A stretch of 35,600 nt of DNA from Candidatus Iainarchaeum sp. Lineage in GTDB: Archaea; Iainarchaeota; Iainarchaeia; JAGGVJ01. The position numbers and the translations under genes were made by a program. Shown here one piece after another: positions 14,314-21,965 of the stretch (its first letter is position 1; every line of letters starts with the position of its first letter). Below the pieces are notes generated by a model. That model was not told where the DNA came from. It worked only from the letters and a program-made list of their open reading frames with translations, and made no database searches. The stretch is taken from the NCBI GenBank assembly GCA_021158055.1, contig JAGGVJ010000005.1, positions 1-35,600 of the forward strand, written 5' to 3'.

Positions 14314-14751
14314 TTATTTTTTAGCTTCTGCTGCTTCGCTTTCTTTTTTGATTTCTGTCGCGATTTTGTCAAGGAAAGATTTTCCTTTGGCAGTTATAAT
14401 CCGCCCGGTTTTGTTTTCAACAAACCCGACGCTTTCAAACCCCTGCATTATTTTCCTGATGGCGTTGCCGGATGCCTTGCCTTTTTTTTCAGGTTTTGCT
14501 CCGCGGTTTGTTTTTCCCCCGTATACTGATTTAAGGCTTGATGTTCCGATCGGGCCGCTTATGTAAATTTTCCTGAGGATTGAAGCTGCCCTGGTAAACC
14601 ACCAGTCTTCTTTTTCAGGTGCGCGCGTTGAGTGCGGACTGGTTTTCACAAATTTTGCCCATTCAGGGGGCTTGAGTTCGTTGAATCCCTGCAGTTTTGC
14701 AGATACTTTTTCTATTAACTTGGCTGGAGGCACGTCGTAAACTGTTGCCAT
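14314..14751 (-). CDS. rps19e: Ribosomal protein S19e
   Basis: S19e belongs to the archaeal/eukaryotic small subunit. Characteristic stretches are VYDVPPAKLIEKVSAKL (residues 4-20), KTSPHSTRAPEKEDWWFTRAASILRKIY and GPIGTSSLKSVYGGKTNRG, then NAIRKIMQGFESVGFVE. It is 145 residues, the usual length, ending in a K/E-rich tail. GGAGG lies upstream of the ATG at 14751. It follows YhbY in the cluster. Confidence 0.95.
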   Translation of the reverse strand: MATVYDVPPAKLIEKVSAKLQGFNELKPPEWAKFVKTSPHSTRAPEKEDWWFTRAASILRKIYISGPIGTSSLKSVYGGKTNRGAKPEKKGKASGNAIRKIMQGFESVGFVENKTGRIITAKGKSFLDKIATEIKKESEAAEAKK

Positions 14752-14775
14752 ATTAAATTCCTCCTTTGAGAAAGG

Positions 14776-15033
14776 TTATTTTTTAAAAATAACAAAAGTG
14801 TTTCCTTTTGTTTCAATTAGTTCAGAATTTGTCCCTTTAAGTACTTCGTCTATTATTTCCTCTTTTTTATCTTTTATACTTTTCTGAATTTTTATTTTTA
14901 TAAGCTTGTTTTTTTCAAATTGTGTTTTCACCTCTGAAACAAAATTGTCGGTAACACCTGATTTTCCCACAAAAAGCGCGGGCTCAAGATGCATTGCCTT
15001 GGATTTCATGGGTTTTTTGCTTTTTGCTTCCAT
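14776..15033 (-). CDS. YhbY/CRM-domain RNA-binding protein
   Basis: The 85-residue protein is a single CRM domain, as in bacterial YhbY, which associates with pre-ribosomal particles. The core is KSKAMHLEPALFVGKSGVTDNFV (about 10-32), with the GKSG loop standing for the usual GxxG, followed by KIKIQKSIKDKKEEII. ATG 15033 is taken as start; the open frame extends upstream to 15072 with an unlikely cysteine-containing lead. It heads the S19e-to-FtsY ribosomal cluster. A set of 20-base tandem repeats lies 70 bases upstream. Confidence 0.85.
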   Translation of the reverse strand: MEAKSKKPMKSKAMHLEPALFVGKSGVTDNFVSEVKTQFEKNKLIKIKIQKSIKDKKEEIIDEVLKGTNSELIETKGNTFVIFKK

Positions 15034-15470
15034 AAAGACGCCGTTGTTTGTTTTTTGCCTGCAGTGCAACAATTTGTTTTGCGTTTACCAGGTTTGTTGG
15101 CAGTTATTGGCAATATCAATGTTTTATTGGCAATATCAATGTTTTATTGGCAAAATCAATGTTTTATTGACAAATTGACAAGCAGTAATCAAATCAGGGA
15201 ACCCTTTACGGTTGTGAATTGCCCCTTGCTTTCGCAGGGGACTTACAATAGCTTACAATGGGTTAAATATAATATAACTAAACAGATTTAAAAGCCTTTA
15301 TTTTAAAAGGAAAAGCAGTTAGTTAGTGGACTACAGGTTTTCAGGATATTTAAATCGCTGCAGATTATTTGGGGTTTTGTTTTGAAAGTATTACCAATAG
15401 TTTTTCTACATTTTTTCTGTCTGTTCAAACCGTCTTTCCGATAACTGTCTTTCTTTTTCCCATTGTTCAA
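15034..15470. other. Gap upstream of the YhbY cluster
   Basis: No gene is seen. The stretch holds the 20-base tandem repeats (15106-15175), a hairpin CCCCT (15222-15226)/AGGGG (15236-15240), and an AT-rich zone around 15260-15310 with TATA-like GATTTAAAAG at 15288-15297. The sequence 15406-15470 is the former coding end of the acylphosphatase-like gene (see that entry). Confidence 0.5.
15106..15175 (+). repeat. 20-base tandem repeats upstream of YhbY
   Basis: The unit ATTGGCAATATCAATGTTTT occurs at 15106-15125 and 15126-15145; a third copy at 15146-15165 has a single change (CAAAATCAAT), and a fourth, partial and diverged copy follows to about 15175. Near-identity shows recent expansion. Lying in the likely promoter zone of the ribosomal cluster, it may multiply a regulator or TATA-like site (the minus strand of each unit contains AATAAAAC or AAAACATTG). 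Confidence 0.8.
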
Positions 15471-15500
15471 TTATTTTTCCCATTGTTCAATTATTTTTCC
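15461..15500 (-). repeat. Exact 20-base tandem duplication at the acylphosphatase 3' end
   Basis: CATTGTTCAATTATTTTTCC at 15461-15480 is repeated exactly at 15481-15500. Because 20 is not a multiple of three, it changes the reading frame of the gene and creates the present stop codon. Confidence 0.95.
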
Positions 15501-15920
15501 CATGCTTATAGGTATAACATGATATTTTTCATTTAAAGTGTTGAATTTATCGGATGTTTCAGTTCTGAAAAGATTCATGTAATTCATGCCTGTGGAAAAC
15601 CTTTGCGCCATTTCTTGTTTGGAATCATTATATATTTCATGAAATCCTTTTTCAATGCAATTTTCGTCAATCTGATTACATTTTATATCTTCAACAGATA
15701 CTAAAGGTGCTTCTTTTGGATTTTTTAATGTTATTTTATATTTAAATTCATTTAATGTCTGTTCGTCCCCCATGCACCTTATTTTTACACTTCCATCTGG
15801 TTGGTTTTCTACAGTCCCATCAATCTTTAGTTCTTGTCCTATTTTGGCAACAAAATCTCTATACCCCACCTTTTGGACATTTCCACATATGATAAATTCC
15901 AACGCCTTTACGTTATTCAT
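15471..15920 (-). CDS. Acylphosphatase-domain protein, C-terminus altered by a 20-base duplication
   Basis: Residues 5-95 form an acylphosphatase-like ferredoxin fold: NVQKVGYRDFV corresponds to the VQGVGFR loop with the catalytic arginine, and GTVENQPDGSVKI supplies the conserved asparagine. A helical region of about 55 residues follows. The 20-base unit CATTGTTCAATTATTTTTCC is present twice at 15461-15500, and the second copy shifts the frame to a stop at 15471-15473. With one copy the frame would run on through ERQLSERRFEQTEKM to a stop at 15406-15408. The start chosen, ATG 15920, has a TATA box (TTTTATATATC, 15941-15951) about 27 bases upstream, so the mRNA is probably leaderless. By eye the codon use is more AT-rich than in neighbours. 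Confidence 0.8.
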   Translation of the reverse strand: MNNVKALEFIICGNVQKVGYRDFVAKIGQELKIDGTVENQPDGSVKIRCMGDEQTLNEFKYKITLKNPKEAPLVSVEDIKCNQIDENCIEKGFHEIYNDSKQEMAQRFSTGMNYMNLFRTETSDKFNTLNEKYHVIPISMGKIIEQWEK

Positions 15921-15940
15921 AATGATTTTATAGAGTAATT

Positions 15941-15953
15941 GATATATAAAAGA
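15941..15953 (-). promoter_or_regulatory. TATA box of the acylphosphatase-like gene
   Basis: On the minus strand the bases read TTCTTTTATATAT, centred about 27 bases before ATG 15920. This spacing fits transcription starting at or next to the start codon. Confidence 0.55.
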
Positions 15954-16166
15954 ACTAATAACCTCTTTTTGGGTTTTTTTTTGTCCGACACAAAACAAAT
16001 GTATAAAAACATTGCAAATCCATAAATTATCAGGGATTCATTGCCTGTCGGTTATTAATCCGTTGGTATTTTATTATTTTAGCTAATATTTAAATTGTTT
16101 ATTTTGTTAATGTTAATCATATTGTTTAATCGTTTATTTTATTAATTGTAACTTAGAGGTGTTTTT

Positions 16167-17162
16167 TTGCGCAATTTTTACGAAGCAGATTACAAAAAGT
16201 ACCTGATTGTACCGCTTGTTTTGTTTATTCTATTCCTGTTCTTGATTCCGATGGTTCCTTTCGGCGTGGATCTCGAGGGGGGCATAATCCTGACTGCCAA
16301 GACAGACCACCCGGTTGATGTCCTGAAAGTGGAGTCCGCTTTTGAAGAAATCGGCGTTGATGCAGTTGTCAAGTCAATCATGTCCGGCGGCGTAATCGTG
16401 GAAGTTTCGCATGACAAAAACCACCTTCAGGCATCAGCCTTGTTTGAAACTGCGTTGTCGGAGAACAACGAGGCAAAAGCAAGACAAGCACTTGAAATGA
16501 TTTCCGTGCCTGACCCGGGTTTTTCTGGTGCTGAACTGTTTGATTTTGTTTCGGAATCAATTTTTGAAAAAAAGACAGAGTATAAGTCAAAACTCATGAC
16601 TGCAGTAAGCTCTTCAACAGGGCTGACTGACAAGTCCGCGTTTTCAATCCAGGAAGTGGGGCCCAGTCTCGGAGCATCTTTTTGGGAGTCTGCAAAACTG
16701 GTTGTGATAATGGCTTTTGTGCTTGTAACACTTTCGATTTTTGCATTTTTCCGCTCGTTTGTGCCTTCAATGGCAGTTGTCCTGGCCATGTTGTTTGATG
16801 TGATGGGTGCCCTTGCGCTTATGACTGTGTTCAACGTTGAATTGTCACTTGCTTCAATTTCAGCATTGCTTATGCTTATCGGTTACTCTGTTGACACAGA
16901 CATCGTGCTCACGACAAGGCTGCTCAAAAGCAGGGGTGGGTTGTCTTCTGAAAAAGTAATGAAAGCCATGGAAACAGGCCTTACGATGACAGGGACCACC
17001 TTAGCCGCTATTACCGTGCTGTTTTTTGTTTCCGCTTTCATGGGTGTTGCAATAATCAGCCAGATTGCAATTGTGCTTCTTTTCGGACTGGTTGCTGACC
17101 TGATCTCAACGTGGATGATGAACGCGCCGATTCTCCTGTGGTTTGTGGAGGGGAGGCGATGA
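16167..17162 (+). CDS. secF: Protein-export membrane protein SecF
   Basis: SecF works with SecD next to the SecYEG channel to aid protein export. It has one N-terminal membrane helix (about 13-33), an outside domain to about residue 180, then five helices. The diagnostic motif for archaeal SecF is SISALLMLIGYSVDTDIVLTTRLL, followed by ETGLTMTGTTLAA. The outer-domain motif reads GVDLEGGI, rather like the SecD version. The start is TTG 16167, with GAGGTG at 16156-16161. Its TGA overlaps the secD ATG (ATGA). At 331 residues the length is normal. Confidence 0.94.
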   Translation: MRNFYEADYKKYLIVPLVLFILFLFLIPMVPFGVDLEGGIILTAKTDHPVDVLKVESAFEEIGVDAVVKSIMSGGVIVEVSHDKNHLQASALFETALSENNEAKARQALEMISVPDPGFSGAELFDFVSESIFEKKTEYKSKLMTAVSSSTGLTDKSAFSIQEVGPSLGASFWESAKLVVIMAFVLVTLSIFAFFRSFVPSMAVVLAMLFDVMGALALMTVFNVELSLASISALLMLIGYSVDTDIVLTTRLLKSRGGLSSEKVMKAMETGLTMTGTTLAAITVLFFVSAFMGVAIISQIAIVLLFGLVADLISTWMMNAPILLWFVEGRR

Positions 17163-18925
17163 GCATGCTGAAAAATTTCAAAGCGCTGAAAAGCTTCAAA
17201 GTTATTTTTTTGATGGTACTTTTGCTGTTTTCAGTCACAGTGATTGCCGTGAAAGGCCTTGAGTTCGGAATTGATTTCAAGGGAGGGACAATGTTCAAGA
17301 TGCATTTTGAAAAAGCACTGACTCCCGAGCAAATGAACGAAGTCAAAAGCACCCTTGAGCAAAGGCTTAACTGGTCGGGTTTAATGGACCTTGACGTAAA
17401 GCCGTGGGGCGACGAGTATGTCCTGATTAACATTGCGGAAACAGACCCTGAAAAAGTGGAAAAAATAGAATCTGTTTTAAGCAAGCAGGGAAAATTCGAA
17501 ACCGCTTTCAACGGCAAAGTGATCTATGACGGAAAAAGCATTATGGACATGCCGTCCGGCGTGCAGAGCGGTTACGGGATAAAACAGGGAGGAAATTTGT
17601 TTGTTGCAACCCTGCCTTTTTCAATTGATTTTGACGCCGCAAAAGCTTTTGCAGAAGCCGCTTACCACACCTGCGAACACGCGGGAATGGGTTCTGACGG
17701 CAAACCGGTTTACGACTGCCCGAGTATCTTTCTTTTCCTTGACAGGCCGAAAGACGCTGTTTTGGTGATGGGCGAAGAATTGTTTGAGACGGAATCAATC
17801 ACCTATTCGGTTCCGGGAAGCGAGTCGACTGAAGTGCTGATAGATGACATAAAAGAAAATTCCGAGAGTGAAATAGTTGTCATTGAAGACACTGACGCAA
17901 ACGTTTCAGCTGAAATTTTAAGCGAGCTTGAGATGCTGTTTGAGGACGGCAGGACTTTGGCAGTGGTTCCGGAAGGAACTTCTGAAAACGTGACAGATTC
18001 CCTTGCCGAGATAGGATATGATGTCCGCGAAGTCCCGAAGACGGGAGAGTACTGGTTGTGGGACGCAACAGGTTTGAAATCCGTGATGAGTATCGGAGAA
18101 GGGCTTGCAAACATGAGTCAGAAAGACAAGTCTTCAATGCAGGTGTACCAAAAGCTGGTCATTACAATGACCAATTCAACGCTTGAAGGCGCCAACCAAG
18201 AGCTTGACAGCATGAGGATTCTTCTGAAATCAGGTTCGCTTCCGCTGCGCGTTGAATCCATTGACAAGGATGTCATTTCACCCGCGCTCGGGCGCGAGTT
18301 CCTTTCAAACGCGATGGTTGCGGGAATTGCGGCAATTCTTGCAGTCGCGTTCGTGTTGTTTTTGAGGTACAGGAGAATCATTTTAACTATCCCGATGATG
18401 TTTACTGCCTTAAGCGAAGTGGTCATCATTATGGGTTTTGCTGCCCTTACCGGGTGGAACCTTGACTTGGCGGCAATTGCCGGAATAATAGCCGCTGTCG
18501 GAACCGGTGTCGACGACCAGATCGTAATCACTGACGAGCTCATGCGCGGGGAAAGAAAAACAGGGGTGAGAAGCATTTTGGGCAAGGTAAAAAACGCGTT
18601 TTTCATTATTTTTGCAGCTGCCTCAACCACAATCGCGGCAATGTTCCCAATAGTGTTTATTGGTCTTGGAATGGGCAAGCTTGTCGGGTTTGCTACAGTG
18701 ACAATTTTTGGGGTTCTTGCGGGCGTGTTTGTGACAAGGCCAGCGTTTGCAGAAATCATGAAAGAAGTGGCTTACAACGAACTTTTCAGGAGAGGCGAAA
18801 AACCTGCTGAAGTTGAAGTGAGCAAGAAACCTGCTGAAGTTGAAGTGAGCAAGAAACCTGCTGAAGATGACGACGAAGCTGTTGAAGATGACAAAGCAGG
18901 CAAGGAATCCTCTGAAAAGCAGTAG
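17159..18925 (+). CDS. secD: Protein-export membrane protein SecD
   Basis: SecD is the partner of SecF. The ATG at 17159 lies in ATGA overlap with secF and has GGAGGGGAGG just upstream; the open frame extends further left but inside secF. After one membrane helix comes GIDFKGGTMFKMHF, then a large outside domain of about 370 residues, then five helices containing LDLAAIAGIIAAVGTGVDDQIVITDE, the archaeal SecD signature. The C-terminal tail (last about 45 residues) is a charged, cytoplasmic repeat, KKPAEVEVS, ending in acidic residues. 588 residues is in the archaeal range. Confidence 0.94.
   Translation: MSMLKNFKALKSFKVIFLMVLLLFSVTVIAVKGLEFGIDFKGGTMFKMHFEKALTPEQMNEVKSTLEQRLNWSGLMDLDVKPWGDEYVLINIAETDPEKVEKIESVLSKQGKFETAFNGKVIYDGKSIMDMPSGVQSGYGIKQGGNLFVATLPFSIDFDAAKAFAEAAYHTCEHAGMGSDGKPVYDCPSIFLFLDRPKDAVLVMGEELFETESITYSVPGSESTEVLIDDIKENSESEIVVIEDTDANVSAEILSELEMLFEDGRTLAVVPEGTSENVTDSLAEIGYDVREVPKTGEYWLWDATGLKSVMSIGEGLANMSQKDKSSMQVYQKLVITMTNSTLEGANQELDSMRILLKSGSLPLRVESIDKDVISPALGREFLSNAMVAGIAAILAVAFVLFLRYRRIILTIPMMFTALSEVVIIMGFAALTGWNLDLAAIAGIIAAVGTGVDDQIVITDELMRGERKTGVRSILGKVKNAFFIIFAAASTTIAAMFPIVFIGLGMGKLVGFATVTIFGVLAGVFVTRPAFAEIMKEVAYNELFRRGEKPAEVEVSKKPAEVEVSKKPAEDDDEAVEDDKAGKESSEKQ
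18800..18866 (+). repeat. 27-base tandem repeat in the secD tail
   Basis: A 27-base unit at 18800-18826 is repeated exactly at 18827-18853, with a partial third copy (AAACCTGCTGAAG, 18854-18866). It encodes repeats of KPAEVEVSK, in frame, in the cytoplasmic tail. Confidence 0.9.
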
Positions 18926-18954
18926 GGTGTAACAATAACAGGAACAACTGCCAG

Positions 18955-19644
18955 CTAGCCGATGTTGAACGTTATGCCTTTTCCGGTGACTGTGTAGCTT
19001 ATTTTGGATTCGTTTATTTTTGAAGACTCCATTCTTTTCACAGCGAGTTTTCTCGGGGACTCGAAAAAGGTTTCAATTGTCCCGTCTGTTGCGTGTTCAA
19101 TGAGTTTTTCGTCTTTTTCGTCAAAAATTCCTTTTTGAAGAATAGCAATAGCGACTCCGCGCCCGTTGTTCACCTTGTTTTGGAGAGCGCGCATAAATTT
19201 GAATGCCTCTGCCGGAGAGCTGTTCACCATGAGAGTCGATACATCGTCCACCAGGATTATTCCGCCCCAGTCAGGTTCTTTTTCAAGGACAAAGTCAAGC
19301 TTTTCAAGCACTTTGTTTGGGTCGCTTGGGTTTTTCACCAGATTGATGTGGTCGTTTTTGACTTCTTCGTTTCCTGAACAGTCCACGAAATAAATGCTTC
19401 TTGGGTGTTTTTTGAAGTCCCAGCCGAATTCATTCATTTTTTTGACGATTTTCATTGCGTTTTTTTCAAAGTTTATGATGATGAGCCGTTGGCCGTTTAA
19501 AACAGATTTGAAAGCAATCTGCATGGAAAGAATTGATTTTCCTGTCCCGTGAGGTCCGCAGACAAGAACGGTTTTCCCTCTTGGTATGCCGCCGCCAAGC
19601 ATTGCGTCAAGTGCGGCTATTTCTGTTTCTAAATATTCCAACAA
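18955..19644 (-). CDS. KaiC/RAD55-like RecA-fold ATPase
   Basis: A single RecA-like domain of 229 residues of the KaiC family. The Walker A motif GPHGTGKS is at 30-37, preceded by LDAMLGGGIPRGKTVLV, and Walker B is IILVDD near residue 130. After the P-loop the usual acidic pair (as in FEE/DE) is replaced by FEKN. It is one domain, unlike cyanobacterial KaiC. The start is TTG with AGGTG just upstream. It is divergent from a second KaiC-like gene at 19868 and convergent with secD. Such archaeal single-domain proteins are often linked to signalling or motility, but the role is not shown here. Confidence 0.88.
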   Translation of the reverse strand: MLEYLETEIAALDAMLGGGIPRGKTVLVCGPHGTGKSILSMQIAFKSVLNGQRLIIINFEKNAMKIVKKMNEFGWDFKKHPRSIYFVDCSGNEEVKNDHINLVKNPSDPNKVLEKLDFVLEKEPDWGGIILVDDVSTLMVNSSPAEAFKFMRALQNKVNNGRGVAIAILQKGIFDEKDEKLIEHATDGTIETFFESPRKLAVKRMESSKINESKISYTVTGKGITFNIG

Positions 19645-19828
19645 AACACCTTTCAGATTCTTTTTATTATTTTGAGTTTATCTATTATATTGAACACAGT
19701 TTGAATTTAACATTTGGTTTTTAAATTGTTTTTTCCATTATTTTCCGTTAAATTAAAATGATTCGTGTTTATTTATTACTTATGTTTAAATATAGCGGGC
19801 TTACGGATAAATTTATGTATAATATAAC

Positions 19829-19843
19829 AAATTATATAATAAG
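19829..19843 (+). promoter_or_regulatory. TATA box for the second KaiC-like gene
   Basis: AAATTATATAATAAG at 19829-19843 lies about 30 bases before the ATG at 19868, giving a start of transcription close to the start codon. The 223-base divergent region also has TATA-like sequence for the minus-strand gene near 19680. Confidence 0.5.
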
Positions 19844-19867
19844 TTGTGAACAGCGAGTTGGATTGAC

Positions 19868-20569
19868 ATGGAACGAGTTTCTACCGGAATAAAGGGATTG
19901 GACGAAATAATCGGCGGCGGGTTTTTGAAGGGTTCAACCACGTTTTTAACAGGGCCGTCAGGTTCAGGCAAATCAATCTGGTCAATGCAGTTTTTGACAA
20001 TGGCTGCGCTTGAGTCCGACGAGAGCGGGATATACATTCCTTTTGATGAAACAACCCGAAACATCACGCAGTCAAGTTGCAATTTTGACTGGAAAATAAA
20101 CGACCTTGCAGAACGCAACAAGGTTGTGATTTACAGGCTGAAACCTGTTGACCTTCACAACTTTGACCCTGACAAGATAGAAAACAATCTGTTGAACAGA
20201 CTTGCATCAGTCATAAAAAAGATAGATGCGACACGCCTGGTGCTTGACTCAATGCTTCCCATAATGCTTCGCATGCAAGACGAGCCGCATAAGTTCTACG
20301 CCATCCTCCAGTATATCACAGACGCGACAAAAGAGGTCAATGTCACGAACATGTTGCTTGCGCCGCAAATGGGCTGTTCTCTTTGCGAAACCGCCCTGAA
20401 GGTAGCCGCTGATAACATAATAGAGCTTTCCTTTGAACCGAAAGGAAACTCTTTTGTCAGGTGCTTTTCAATAAAAAAAATGAAGGGCTTAGACCACCCT
20501 CTTGGAAAACAATGCTTTTCAATAGGAAAAAAAGGAATAACAGTTGACCCTGGAAAAAAGTTCATTTAA
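19868..20569 (+). CDS. KaiC-like RecA-fold ATPase (second)
   Basis: A 233-residue single-domain ATPase. STGIKGLDEIIGGGFLKGSTTFLTGPSGSGKS spans residues 5-36 with Walker A GPSGSGKS at 29-36; PFDETTRNI carries the acidic pair after it, and Walker B is RLVLDSML near 143-150. It differs clearly from its divergent neighbour (for example in the middle region and the cysteine-containing segment near CSLCETA), so the two are not recent duplicates. It ends convergent with the archaeosortase-like gene, sharing stop-codon bases (TTTAA). Substrate and partner unknown. Confidence 0.88.
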   Translation: MERVSTGIKGLDEIIGGGFLKGSTTFLTGPSGSGKSIWSMQFLTMAALESDESGIYIPFDETTRNITQSSCNFDWKINDLAERNKVVIYRLKPVDLHNFDPDKIENNLLNRLASVIKKIDATRLVLDSMLPIMLRMQDEPHKFYAILQYITDATKEVNVTNMLLAPQMGCSLCETALKVAADNIIELSFEPKGNSFVRCFSIKKMKGLDHPLGKQCFSIGKKGITVDPGKKFI

Positions 20570-21282
20570 TTTTTTTGATCTTGTCCTTTTTTGTCTGCTT
20601 TCTGCTTTTCCCAGCTTATTTTTTCTGTTTTGTTCAAAAACAAGTACCAGCAAAAAAGCACAAAAAACGCTGTCAACACCCAGGTTTGCTCGTGAAGAAA
20701 CAGCACCGTGTCTTTTTCAAACATGCCGCTGCTTAAGATTACGACGCTTATTCTCAACGCGTTGAAAAAAAAGATAACAGGCAAAAAAGCAATTGACAAA
20801 ATTTTTTCTTTTGAAGTTGAAGGGTAAGTGAGGATAAGCGCTGCAAAAATAGACATTGACACGACTCCGGTGCAGAGCTGAATGATTGAAAAGTCAAAAC
20901 CGCCAAACAGTATTGATGTTCCGGCAAGCGCTGCTTTTGGCTCGACAATGCTTACAAAAAAATGAACAGTGGCTGCAACCGCTTTTTTCAGCGGTTCAAG
21001 TTCAATAGACGTTGTGAGAAAGTAAAGCACCAAAAACACTGAAAAAAACCTTGCTATTACCACGGAGTTTTTTATTGAAGTGTTTTTTAACAGGGGCTGT
21101 TTTGCGTTGTTTTTTACAGAATCTTTTGTGTTGCCGGCTGCCGGGTGTTCAGCTTTGCCTGCTGTGGGGTGTTTGGCTTTGCCTGCTGTGGGGTGTTTGG
21201 CTTTGCCTGCTGTGGGGTGTTCAGCTTTGCCTGCTGCGGATTGTTTCCCGGTATTTTCCTGTTGTCTGCCGTTCATTGCCAT
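20566..21282 (-). CDS. Archaeosortase/exosortase-family protein
   Basis: The protein has about six membrane helices and the three conserved residues of exosortases: a cysteine in IIQLCTGVVSMSIF, an arginine in FNALRIS, and a histidine in FLHEQTW (C139, R179, H199 counted from GTG 21288). These enzymes are thought to process C-terminal sorting signals of secreted proteins. The N-terminal 50 residues are tandem repeats of the type AGKAKHPT, cytoplasmic and unrelated to the catalytic part. The ATG at 21282 overlaps the carS stop (TAATG), so it is coupled to a lipid-synthesis gene. No substrate with a clear sorting tail is seen in the window. Confidence 0.82.
   Translation of the reverse strand: MAMNGRQQENTGKQSAAGKAEHPTAGKAKHPTAGKAKHPTAGKAEHPAAGNTKDSVKNNAKQPLLKNTSIKNSVVIARFFSVFLVLYFLTTSIELEPLKKAVAATVHFFVSIVEPKAALAGTSILFGGFDFSIIQLCTGVVSMSIFAALILTYPSTSKEKILSIAFLPVIFFFNALRISVVILSSGMFEKDTVLFLHEQTWVLTAFFVLFCWYLFLNKTEKISWEKQKADKKGQDQKN
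21142..21242 (-). repeat. 24-base tandem repeats in the archaeosortase N-terminus
   Basis: A 24-base unit containing GCCTGCTGTGGGGTGTTTGG is repeated about four times with few changes, encoding in-frame copies of an eight-residue unit like AGKAKHPT. Units differ mainly by one residue (AEHP versus AKHP). Confidence 0.85.
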
Positions 21283-21818
21283 TACCACGGCACTTTTTTT
21301 AGTTTTAGCTTGAATGCAAGCATGTTTGTTGCAATGTGAATCGGCGGTGTCATAATTACAGCTGTCGCAATGATTGTTATGCTCCAGATCTGGCCAAACC
21401 CGAGCAGATGCAGCGGCAGAGTGAATGCAATGGCCCCGGCTATGAAGTCAAGCTGGTCAAGAATAAACACAGGCTCTCCGCTTTTAATGTTTGTTCTCCT
21501 TTTTATGAAGCTTCCGGCAATGTCTCCGAAAATCGCGCCGGAACACATCAGCAAACCGATAACCGCGACTTCACTCACCGGCCGCACAGGGTTTGCAAAA
21601 TTCAGGGCAAGCGCAACCAAAAACCCCGCAAGCACCCCGAAAAAGCTCCCGGAAAAGGTTTTCCCGTCTCCGAATATGCGTTTTCCGTCGCTCCATTTCC
21701 TGCCAAAGTCAATGGGTTTCCACCCACCAAACACAATGGCTGCCGAGTTTGAGACATAAGCGGGAAATATCAGCAAAAAAGTGTCAAAAATTAAGATTAT
21801 TATTCCGGAAATTTCCAT
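21282..21818 (-). CDS. carS: CDP-archaeol synthase
   Basis: CarS transfers CMP from CTP to unsaturated archaetidic acid, making CDP-archaeol for membrane lipid synthesis. The motifs are PAYVSNSAAIVFGG (about 19-32), DGKRIFGDGKTFSGSFFG, GAIFGDIAGSFIKRR and LDQLDFIAGA. The protein is a membrane enzyme with several helices and is of the family length (178 residues). ATG 21818 is chosen; one codon upstream a TTG is possible. It overlaps the archaeosortase-like gene. Confidence 0.93.
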   Translation of the reverse strand: MEISGIIILIFDTFLLIFPAYVSNSAAIVFGGWKPIDFGRKWSDGKRIFGDGKTFSGSFFGVLAGFLVALALNFANPVRPVSEVAVIGLLMCSGAIFGDIAGSFIKRRTNIKSGEPVFILDQLDFIAGAIAFTLPLHLLGFGQIWSITIIATAVIMTPPIHIATNMLAFKLKLKKVPW

Positions 21819-21965
21819 CAAAACACAACTTTATAATGTATGGTATATCTTTATTTTACAACAAACACAATTTGGTTGTTGCCACATAAATAAGATGGTT
21901 GTTACAATAAATATATGTTTTTGGTTTAAAAGTTGCAATGTTGTTTGTTTGTCGAGAGTGGTTTG

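Noticed and set aside
15106-15175. CRISPR array
   Set aside because: The repeats are directly adjacent, 20 bases, without spacers, and no cas gene is present.
21051-21339. Cysteine-rich open frames on the plus strand opposite the archaeosortase
   Set aside because: They mirror the 24-base repeats of the archaeosortase gene and lack a ribosome-binding site.
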